In this document: positions 1 to 4,534 of the stretch, in pieces | How positions within the stretch are numbered: the first letter of the stretch is position 1 | Layout of the letters: each line of letters starts with the position of its first letter | From: Acidobacteriota bacterium | GTDB lineage: Bacteria > Acidobacteriota > Blastocatellia > Pyrinomonadales > Pyrinomonadaceae | Length of the DNA: 5,441 nt | Assembly (NCBI GenBank): GCA_013140875.1 | Contig: JABFSB010000312.1 | Span: 1 to 5,441 of the forward strand | Direction of reading: 5' to 3' | Position numbers and translations under genes: made by a program | Notes under the pieces: generated by a model | Database searches by the model: none | Told to the model about the DNA's origin: nothing | Seen by the model: only the letters and a program-made list of their open reading frames with translations

Positions 1-1
1 T

Positions 2-29
2 CATTGACCATTCACAATTCACCATTAGC
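2..29. repeat. Degenerate heptamer tandem repeat just upstream of nuoD
   Basis: Four consecutive 7-nt units can be read here: CATTGAC, CATTCAC, AATTCAC and CATTAGC, giving a consensus near CATTCAC. They fill almost the whole visible space before the nuoD start codon, so the array may extend leftwards out of the window. Such heptanucleotide arrays are a known kind of intergenic short tandem repeat in several bacterial groups, notably cyanobacteria. The array leaves no good ribosome-binding site for nuoD. No function can be read from it. Confidence 0.6.
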
Positions 30-34
30 AAAGT

Positions 35-1255
35 ATGAGCACAGCAGTACAGAACATTCCAAGCCAGTTCGAGGTGATGGACACGCCGCTCGAGTCCGAG
101 ATGACGCTGTCGATGGGACCGCAGCATCCTTCGACACACGGCGTGCTGAGGCTTGATCTGCGGCTGGACGGCGAGCTTGTTGTCAAAGCTATTCCCGATA
201 TCGGCTATCTCCACACCGGAATGGAGAAGCTGTTCGAGTACAAAAAATACCAGCAAGGCATCGTCATCACCGACCGAATGGATTACCTCAATCCGCTCGG
301 CAATAACCTCGTGTATGTGATGGCAGCGGAAAAGCTGCTCGGGCTGGAGATACCGGAACGGGCGCAGGTGATCCGCGTTCTGTTCTGCGAACTGCAGCGG
401 ATCGCTTCGCACATGGTTTGGCTCGGAACGAGCGCCTTGGATCTTGGAGCGATGAGCATTTTCTTTTTCTGCTTTCGCCAGAGGGAAAAGATTCTGAACC
501 TGATCGAAGCCGCTTCCGGCGGACGGCTGACGCCGAGCTATTTCCGCATCGGCGGGCTGATGATGGACCTGCCCGCTGGTTTTGAACGGCGGTGCAAACA
601 ATTTGTCGATGATTTTCCCGAAGCGGTAAGAACATTTAACACGCTGGCGACCGGCAACACGATTTGGCAAAGCCGAACGCAGGGCGTCGGCGTGATCGAA
701 AAGGACGAAGCGATCAACTGGGGCCTGACCGGCCCGTCGCTTCGCGGCAGCGGTGTCGAACTCGACCTGCGGCGGCATAATCCTTACACCGGCTACGAGA
801 CTTACGATTTCAACATCCCGACCGAAAAGGACGGCGACGTCTGGTCGCGGTTCATGGTCCGCATGCGCGAGCTTGAGGAATCGCACAAGATCGTCCGCCA
901 GGCGCTGGAAAGGTTGAAACCCGGCCCGATCAAGGCCGACGCGCCGAAGGTCGTACTTCCCGACCGCGACGACATGCGCAAGCACATGGATTCACTGATC
1001 CACCACTTCTTGATCGTCGCCGAAGGCTTCAACGTCCCCGAAGGCGAGGTCTATCACGCCATCGAAGCCTCAAAAGGCGAACTCGGCGTCTATATGAAAT
1101 CCAACGGCGGCCCGAAACCTGAACGAGTCCATTTCCGTGGACCTTCGTTTGTAAACTTGTCGGCGTTGCCGGTTATGAGCGAAGGCGAAATGGTCGCGGA
1201 TGTGGTGGCGATTATCGGGAGTTTGGATATTGTTTTGGGAGAGATCGATAGATAG
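35..1255 (+). CDS. nuoD: NADH-quinone oxidoreductase subunit D (49 kDa / Nqo4 type)
   Basis: NuoD is a peripheral-arm subunit of complex I at the junction with the membrane arm. With NuoB it forms the pocket where electrons from cluster N2 reach the quinone. The 406-aa product has the usual length of unfused NuoD, so NuoC is a separate protein, unlike the NuoCD fusion of E. coli. The hallmark GPQHPSTHGVLR lies at residues 28-39. His35 and Tyr84 are 49 residues apart, the same spacing as the quinone-head ligands His38/Tyr87 of Thermus Nqo4. Other family blocks are MDYLNPLGNN (82-91), RIASHMVWLG (122-131), LRGSG (236-240), HFRGPSF (366-372) and the C-terminal LGEIDR. The ATG at 35 gives a normal short N-terminal extension but has no clear Shine-Dalgarno; Met15 is a possible alternative start. 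The next gene begins 13 nt downstream, so co-transcription is likely. The protein appears intact. Confidence 0.98.
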   Translation: MSTAVQNIPSQFEVMDTPLESEMTLSMGPQHPSTHGVLRLDLRLDGELVVKAIPDIGYLHTGMEKLFEYKKYQQGIVITDRMDYLNPLGNNLVYVMAAEKLLGLEIPERAQVIRVLFCELQRIASHMVWLGTSALDLGAMSIFFFCFRQREKILNLIEAASGGRLTPSYFRIGGLMMDLPAGFERRCKQFVDDFPEAVRTFNTLATGNTIWQSRTQGVGVIEKDEAINWGLTGPSLRGSGVELDLRRHNPYTGYETYDFNIPTEKDGDVWSRFMVRMRELEESHKIVRQALERLKPGPIKADAPKVVLPDRDDMRKHMDSLIHHFLIVAEGFNVPEGEVYHAIEASKGELGVYMKSNGGPKPERVHFRGPSFVNLSALPVMSEGEMVADVVAIIGSLDIVLGEIDR

Positions 1256-1268
1256 CGAGATTTGACTG

Positions 1269-1511
1269 ATGACCGTAAATCAAGAAGAAGAACTTTTCAA
1301 AACTCTGGGAACACTGGTCAACGGAGTGAATCAGATCCAGTCCGATGTTCGCGAGATCAAAGGGACGCTGGCCGAACACGGCTCGACTCTAGCCGAACAC
1401 TCCCGCAAGTTGGATCACTTGGTTGCTAGAGTTGACAGCATTGCAGGAACCGTGATGGATCATGAAACGCGCCTCAGATCAATCGAAGAATTGGGAGGCA
1501 AGGTTCAGTAG
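1269..1511 (+). CDS. Small coiled-coil protein between nuoD and nuoE, function unknown
   Basis: The 80-aa product is predicted to be almost wholly one coiled coil. Hydrophobic 'a' positions recur every seven residues at L13, V20, V27, L34, L41, L48, V55, V62 and L69. The 'd' positions are L16, I23, I30, H37, H44, L51, I58, H65 and I72. That is about nine unbroken heptads, with histidine in the core three times. There is no signal peptide, membrane segment or cysteine. The gene starts 13 nt after nuoD, and its TAG stop shares one base with the GTG start of nuoE (TAGTG), so it is very likely translated as part of the operon. It is not one of the 14 core NDH-1 subunits. A structural or assembly role beside complex I is only a guess from position; it could equally be a passenger. 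Coding status is supported by the tight spacing and the regular heptads. Confidence 0.75.
   Translation: MTVNQEEELFKTLGTLVNGVNQIQSDVREIKGTLAEHGSTLAEHSRKLDHLVARVDSIAGTVMDHETRLRSIEELGGKVQ
1365..1406 (+). repeat. Two tandem 21-nt units encoding duplicated heptads
   Basis: Units 1365-1385 and 1386-1406 share GCCGAACAC at the same offset and encode TLAEHGS and TLAEHSR. The unit length equals one coiled-coil heptad, which suggests that the rod grew by whole-heptad duplication without breaking register. The third-base differences show that the duplication is not recent. Confidence 0.7.
1493..1503 (+). promoter_or_regulatory. Ribosome-binding region for nuoE inside the coiled-coil gene
   Basis: GGGAGG at 1493-1498 lies 12 nt before the nuoE GTG, and a further AGG at 1501-1503 lies 7 nt before it. 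Both are within the last codons of the coiled-coil gene. This supports the GTG at 1511 as the nuoE start and translation coupled to the upstream gene. Confidence 0.55.
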
Positions 1512-2044
1512 TGGCAACAGCGTCCCCAACAACTTTTACCGATCAGGTCGAATACACTGAAGAAACAGCGGAGTTCTCGCCCGAAATCCTAGCTGAGATG
1601 AACGAGCATCTGGCGAAGTACCCGCCGGAGCGAAAACGGTCGGCGTTGATCCCGATCCTGATGCTCATTATCCAACGCGAACGCGGGTGGGTGGACAACG
1701 CGGGCGTGAATTTTCTGGCGAAATTTCTCGATCTGGAAGTGACCGACATCTGGGAGACGGCGACCTTTTATTCGATGTTCAATCTCCGCCCGGTCGGCCG
1801 GCATCATCTACAGATTTGCAAGACGTTATCGTGCAAGATCATGGGCGAGCCGGAAATAACCGAGCACGTTTGCAGCAAGCTCGGCATCCACCCGGGCGAA
1901 ACGACGCCGGACGGCAAATTCACCGTCTCGCTGGTCGAATGCCTCGGAAGCTGCGGCACGGCACCGATGATGCAGATCGGGTACGATTTTCATGAGGATT
2001 TGACGGTTGAAAAGGTAGACAAAATTCTGGATTCTCTGGGATAG
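1511..2044 (+). CDS. nuoE: NADH-quinone oxidoreductase subunit E (24 kDa / Nqo2 type)
   Basis: NuoE is the thioredoxin-fold [2Fe-2S] subunit of the NADH-dehydrogenase module. It packs against NuoF and carries cluster N1a near the FMN. The 177-aa product has all four cluster ligands in the family pattern C-x4-C...C-x3-C: Cys103 and Cys108 (in CKTLSC), and Cys144 and Cys148 (in CLGSC). The N-terminal helical part contains LIPILMLIIQRERGW (46-60), and ETATFYSMF (82-90) is the typical block before the ferredoxin-like domain. The start is GTG, overlapping the stop of the preceding gene by one base. The gene appears intact. Its last ~120 nt (from about 1925) are repeated twice downstream, at 2524-2631 and about 3570-3636. 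The sequence after its stop resembles neither copy's flank, which suggests that the DNA after 2044 was newly joined there. In most operons nuoF would follow directly; here it lies 2.5 kb away. Confidence 0.98.
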   Translation: MATASPTTFTDQVEYTEETAEFSPEILAEMNEHLAKYPPERKRSALIPILMLIIQRERGWVDNAGVNFLAKFLDLEVTDIWETATFYSMFNLRPVGRHHLQICKTLSCKIMGEPEITEHVCSKLGIHPGETTPDGKFTVSLVECLGSCGTAPMMQIGYDFHEDLTVEKVDKILDSLG

Positions 2045-2067
2045 CCAAATAAACAGAGAGATTTACA

Positions 2068-2319
2068 GTGCCAAATTACAAATACACGGCCTACTTTGAA
2101 AATGAGGTTTTGCGGAAACGCCCGTATTTTAAAAAAGAGTGGTGTAAATTTGTTATTGAAAATCCGATTCGTATCGAGGTTCAAGGCGACAATCGCGTGA
2201 GATTTTGGGCGAGAATAGCGGAATTTGAGAGCAGGATATTGCGGGTCGTAACGCTCCCGGACCGAACCACAATTCATAACGCGTTTCCCGACAGCAATTT
2301 TAAAGAGAATGAAGATTAA
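2068..2319 (+). CDS. DUF4258-like small protein, putative toxin-like partner of a DUF2283 protein
   Basis: The 83-aa basic protein contains WCKFVIENP (25-33), a charged strand region NRVRFWARI (42-50), LRVVTL (58-63) and TIHNAF (68-73). This alternation of strands with a late conserved basic/His segment is the pattern of small DUF4258-type proteins, which are often encoded just before DUF2283 genes. The pairing is commonly viewed as toxin-antitoxin-like, by analogy with RelE/BrnT folds, but activity is generally not demonstrated. The start is GTG at 2068, with AGAGAG 7 nt upstream; there is no ATG in frame, so no alternative Met start exists. The 3' end overlaps the next gene by 11 nt. The gene is AT-rich (36% GC over its first 100 nt) compared with nuoD, which fits horizontal acquisition. 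It begins only 23 nt after nuoE and is probably read from the nuo transcript. The family assignment is from memory of the motif pattern. Confidence 0.7.
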   Translation: MPNYKYTAYFENEVLRKRPYFKKEWCKFVIENPIRIEVQGDNRVRFWARIAEFESRILRVVTLPDRTTIHNAFPDSNFKENED

Positions 2320-2527
2320 TTATTATCCGGAAACCGACTCGCTTTATATCGACTTGTCCCATAAGCCAAGCGTGGACAGCCGCGAGGTTTCGAACGGCGT
2401 GATTTTGGATTACGACGATGTCGGCAACCTCGTCGGTATTGACATTGACGAGGCCAGCACAAAACTGGAAATTGGAGAGATTGTGCTTGGCAGGCTGCCG
2501 GTCCAAATTACCCATGTTCTAGCGTGA
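2309..2527 (+). CDS. DUF2283 family protein, putative antitoxin-like partner
   Basis: The 72-aa acidic protein matches the DUF2283 pattern well: an opening KINYYPETDSLYIDL (2-16) followed by GVILDYDDVGNLVGIDI (30-46), which includes the family's central D-x-x-G-x-x-x-G-I-x-I element. Residues 54-72 (EIGEIVLGRLPVQITHVLA) form the variable tail common in this family. It overlaps the preceding gene by 11 nt, so the two are probably translationally coupled and make interacting products; the acidic nature opposite a basic partner fits. The stop codon (TGA, 2525-2527) overlaps a GTG at 2524 that opens the in-frame nuoE tail copy. No DNA-binding domain is visible, so autoregulation of the kind seen with typical antitoxins cannot be claimed. 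Confidence 0.85.
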   Translation: MKINYYPETDSLYIDLSHKPSVDSREVSNGVILDYDDVGNLVGIDIDEASTKLEIGEIVLGRLPVQITHVLA

Positions 2528-2631
2528 ACCTTGTTTTCTGCTGCACGGCCCCAAGGATGCAGATCGGGTACGATTTTCACGAGGATTTGGTGCTTGAGAA
2601 GGTTGATAAGATTTTGGATTCGTGTAAATAG
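2524..2631 (+). pseudogene. Second copy of the nuoE 3' end (in frame, about 35 codons)
   Basis: In the frame starting at 2524 this reads VNLVFCCTAP then RMQIGYDFHEDLVLEKVDKILDSCK and a TAG stop. It matches the NuoE C-terminus from residue 139 to the end, with LGSC/G at the second cysteine pair reduced so that two cysteines are adjacent. The DNA is identical to nuoE over 24 nt (2556-2579 against 1969-1992). Across the following codons most differences are synonymous (His, Glu, Val, Asp, Lys, Leu, Ser), with only the conservative changes Thr to Val and Val to Leu, until the last two residues diverge. The segment lacks the N-terminal domain and the first two cluster ligands, so it cannot be a working NuoE. 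A GTG at 2524 overlapping the DUF2283 TGA could allow expression of a 35-aa peptide by coupling; this is unproven. It begins exactly where DUF2283 ends. Confidence 0.93.
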
Positions 2632-2665
2632 CGCGTGTGTCAATGGCTGGCACGTTAGTAAGGCC
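2632..2665. repeat. Hairpin-prone flank after nuoE tail copy 2
   Basis: The segment reads as two similar short units, GCGTGTGTCAATGGCT and GGCACGTTAGTAAGGCC. The second has a GGC/GCC arm pair. Both resemble the unit after tail copy 3 (around ACGT-N-GTAA/GCAA-GGC). The similarity after two stop codons, where coding constraint is absent, indicates that copies 2 and 3 share ancestry including this flank. It could be a REP-like interspersed element. The stem is short, so terminator activity is doubtful. Confidence 0.5.
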
Positions 2666-2680
2666 GCTCGCTCGATATAA

Positions 2681-3571
2681 ATGAAAAAAGTCCTCTTGAT
2701 CGCGACCTGTATATTCTATTGCGGCATCCTTGCCTTCGCGCAGGAAGCCGGCAGCAGCGTGTACGGAAATGCCAACAGGCAGCGAAAGCCGCAGCTCGGT
2801 AACGGCGAACTGGTTGGCAACGCCGGTCAAAATCAGACACAGTTCATCGAGGCAAGCGTTCTGATGAATGTACAGCCTGATGCTTACGTCGCGGTGTTCG
2901 GATACGTTCAGGAAGGCAAGGACCCAAACGCCGGAAACGATCTGGTGAATGCGAAATTCGCCGAGTTTACTAAATCGCTTCTGTCGCTCGGCATCAAACG
3001 AAACGACATATATGTCGATTTCATCTCGCAAAATCGTGTATTCGATTACACGGAGAGCGCCAATACGATCACGGAAAAGCTCTCCGGCTTTGAGACAAAG
3101 AAGAACATCGCGGTGCGATATGCAGACAGAAATCTTCTTGAGAAGATATTGTCGGTTGCGGGACAGGCGTCGATATTCGATTTAATTGAGGTCGATTATG
3201 TCGTCAACGATCTGGCGGCCGCCCGGGCTAAGATGTTTCAGGAAGCGGTGAAGACGGTAAAGCAGAAAGAAACCGCGTATGCGAATTCATTCGGGATAAA
3301 GCTGACGCCATACGCCGTCGCCAATGAACGCTATGATGCTTTCTTCCCAGGGGAACAGTATCGCGGCTACCAGGCGTACGAGGCAGGTTCGACGTACAAT
3401 GCCTATAACAAAACCGTTATCCGCCCGCGAAAGGTATCGACATTTTATTACAATCCGCTCAGCCCCGGAGATTTTGATGCGGTAATAAACCCGATCGGTA
3501 TCGAACCGGTCGTACAGCTTACGCTTTTTGTAAAAGTTCAATACGATCTGCCGCGAACGGTTTCTAAATAA
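2681..3571 (+). CDS. Secreted SIMPL (DUF541) domain protein
   Basis: The 296-aa protein starts with a signal peptide: KK, a hydrophobic core at residues 4-19, and a likely signal peptidase I site after AFA (18-20), before Gln21. Residues ~21-52 are a low-complexity Asn/Gln/Gly linker. The SIMPL/DUF541 fold follows from ~55: EASVLMNVQPDAYVAVFG (57-74), a helix and LLSLGIKRNDIYVDFIS (100-116), which matches the family's 'GI...DI.T' element, then FETKKNIAVRYADRNLLEKIL (137-157) and a region with AAARAKMFQEAVKTVKQKETAYANSFGI (179-206). The Tyr-rich segment 210-258 and the C-terminal strand VQLTLFVKVQYDL (278-290) complete it. Bacterial members are periplasmic or membrane-associated proteins of poorly defined role, some linked to oxidative stress. 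The ATG lies in an A-rich stretch with no good ribosome-binding site, unlike a tightly coupled operon gene. It sits between nuoE tail copies 2 and 3, and its TAA stop abuts copy 3. No link to NADH oxidation is evident. Confidence 0.85.
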   Translation: MKKVLLIATCIFYCGILAFAQEAGSSVYGNANRQRKPQLGNGELVGNAGQNQTQFIEASVLMNVQPDAYVAVFGYVQEGKDPNAGNDLVNAKFAEFTKSLLSLGIKRNDIYVDFISQNRVFDYTESANTITEKLSGFETKKNIAVRYADRNLLEKILSVAGQASIFDLIEVDYVVNDLAAARAKMFQEAVKTVKQKETAYANSFGIKLTPYAVANERYDAFFPGEQYRGYQAYEAGSTYNAYNKTVIRPRKVSTFYYNPLSPGDFDAVINPIGIEPVVQLTLFVKVQYDLPRTVSK

Positions 3572-3636
3572 GATTGGGATCGATTGCGAAGCCTGAGCAC
3601 GGGGAGGTCGATAAGATTCTGGATAGTGTCAATAGC
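3570..3636 (+). pseudogene. Third, decayed copy of the nuoE 3' end
   Basis: From 3604 one frame reads EVDKILDSVNS, matching the NuoE ending KVDKILDSLG. Further upstream, in another frame, AAG-ATT-GGG-ATC-GAT (3570-3584) reads KIGID, parallel to QIGYD of NuoE. The distance between the two blocks is 5 nt shorter than in copy 2, so the copy has lost frame and contains a stop. It starts at the SIMPL stop codon, just as copy 2 starts at the DUF2283 stop. Synonymous differences (GTC for Val, AGT for Ser) again distinguish it from the other two. The 3' block is clear; the 5' block is weaker. Confidence 0.75.
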
Positions 3637-3664
3637 CCGCACGTATGCAAGGGCTCCACGTAAC
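3634..3664. repeat. Hairpin-forming flank after nuoE tail copy 3
   Basis: AGCCC (3634-3638) pairs with GGGCT (3651-3655), and inside it GCA pairs with TGC around a CGTA loop, giving an 8-bp stem with a 2-nt bulge. The sequence parallels the flank of copy 2 (AATAGC, then CAA-GGCT, then CACGTNA). There is no U-run after the stem, so an intrinsic terminator is unlikely. AAGGG within it (3649-3653), 13 nt before the SnoaL-like start, may serve as a distant ribosome-binding site. Confidence 0.6.
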
Positions 3665-3666
3665 CT

Positions 3667-4059
3667 ATGACCAACGCCGATATCATACAAGGCCTCTACG
3701 AATCTTTCGCCAAAGGCGATGTTCCCGCAGTTTTGGGCGTGTTCGACAACAATATCAGCTGGACCGAAGCGGAAGGCTTCATGTACGGCGGTACTTATAA
3801 TGGGCCAAATGCTGTGCTCGAAGGTGTGTTCATGAGGCTCGGCACCGAGTGGGAAGGCTTTGCGGCGGTGCCGGACAAGATCGTTGACGGCGGCGATGGA
3901 AACGTTGTCTCGCTCGGTACATATTCGGGCAAGTATCTAGAGACCGGCAAAAGCGTTTCGGTACCCTTCGCTCACTCGTGGGAGATTCGGGACGGCAAGA
4001 TAGCAAAGTTTGATCAGTACACCGACACGCAGGTGATCGTCAAGGATCTGGGATTGTGA
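3667..4059 (+). CDS. SnoaL-like / NTF2-fold protein
   Basis: The 130-aa protein has the length and pattern of the SnoaL-like, ketosteroid-isomerase-related NTF2 superfamily. It has an N-terminal helix NADIIQGLYESFAKGDVPAVLGVF (3-26) leading into ISWTEAEG (30-37), a central region YNGPNAVLEGVFMRLG (44-59), then the long strands VVSLGTYSGKYLETGKSVSVPFAHSWEIRDGKIAKFDQYTDT (80-121). The fold is a cone with a pocket used by different members for isomerisation, hydration or simple binding; many are of unknown substrate and no certain catalytic residues can be named here. No signal peptide is seen, so it is probably cytoplasmic. The start is ATG at 3667, just after the hairpin repeat. It overlaps the next gene by 4 nt (GTGA), so the two products are probably made in step. 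Confidence 0.85.
   Translation: MTNADIIQGLYESFAKGDVPAVLGVFDNNISWTEAEGFMYGGTYNGPNAVLEGVFMRLGTEWEGFAAVPDKIVDGGDGNVVSLGTYSGKYLETGKSVSVPFAHSWEIRDGKIAKFDQYTDTQVIVKDLGL
4042..4046 (+). promoter_or_regulatory. Shine-Dalgarno for the VOC gene
   Basis: AAGGA lies 9 nt before the GTG at 4056, within the last codons of the SnoaL-like gene. It supports that GTG as the real start, even though the frame has no nearby ATG, and supports coupled translation across the GTGA overlap. Confidence 0.65.
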
Positions 4060-4529
4060 ACAATTCGTCCGCGGAGTTTAAGAAAAGTGACGACAGGTGG
4101 AAGGCACCTGACATTGTGCCGTCGATTGCTTATTCAAATGTCGAAAAAGCGGTTGAATGGCTCGAACGGGTATTCGGCTTTAAGGAGCGATCGGAGTCGC
4201 GACTGTCCTGGCCCGGCGGAGGTATGGCTTGGATGGAAGTGGGAAATTCGCTTTTCCAGGTAGGCACGCCCGATGAAACATGGGGACAAACGACGGAAAA
4301 CCGCGGAGTTATGATGAAGGTTTATGTCGACGAACTTGACCGCCATTACGATAACGCCAGTATGCAGGGTGCGGAAATAGTTTGCGAACCGATGGATGGG
4401 TTCTGGGGCGGCCGAACGTATCGAGCGTTGGACCTCGAAGGAAACATGTGGGAAATTTCGCAGGCAGGCCGTGATCTTTCCTCCGACCAATGGAAGCTGC
4501 CGCCCGGGGTTGTACGCGGTAAGAGTTAA
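4056..4529 (+). CDS. VOC superfamily (glyoxalase / bleomycin-resistance-like) protein
   Basis: The 157-aa protein has the two beta-alpha-beta-beta-beta halves of a VOC domain. IVPSIAYSNVEKAVEWLERVFGFKE (20-44) is the typical first motif ending in 'FGF', followed by a strand with WMEVGNSLFQVG (59-70). The second half begins MMKVYVDELDRHYDNASMQGAEIVCEPMDGFWGGRTYRALDLEGNMWEISQ (86-136). Glu133 in 'GNMWEI' is at the position usually occupied by a metal-ligand Glu, but the other expected metal ligands are not evident, so catalysis is uncertain. Members act as glyoxalases, dioxygenases, epimerases or antibiotic-binding proteins; the PhnB-like/glyoxalase-like sub-type seems closest. The start is GTG, overlapping the SnoaL-like gene by 4 nt; nuoF begins 5 nt after the stop. 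The pair may act on one small molecule, which is inferred only from coupling. No nuoE tail copy follows this pair. Confidence 0.87.
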   Translation: MNNSSAEFKKSDDRWKAPDIVPSIAYSNVEKAVEWLERVFGFKERSESRLSWPGGGMAWMEVGNSLFQVGTPDETWGQTTENRGVMMKVYVDELDRHYDNASMQGAEIVCEPMDGFWGGRTYRALDLEGNMWEISQAGRDLSSDQWKLPPGVVRGKS

Positions 4530-4534
4530 GTTCT

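Noticed and set aside
2..29. Possible CRISPR array or operator
   Set aside because: Units are 7 nt with no spacers, so it is a simple tandem repeat; no dyad fitting an operator is seen.
288..635. 115-aa basic minus-strand frame
   Set aside because: It is antisense to conserved nuoD; its Arg/Ser-rich composition is typical of shadow frames in GC-rich DNA.
2519..3031. 170-aa open frame on the minus strand
   Set aside because: It lies across nuoE tail copy 2 and the SIMPL gene; the + strand carries a signal peptide and a recognisable domain, so this is an antisense shadow.
3634..3655. Intrinsic terminator after tail copy 3
   Set aside because: The stem is bulged and no T-run follows it; the downstream gene also starts 12 nt later.
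2045..4534. Integrase or transposase gene explaining the insertions
   Set aside because: No reading frame in the region shows integrase, transposase or IS end features; any enzyme must have acted from elsewhere or been lost.
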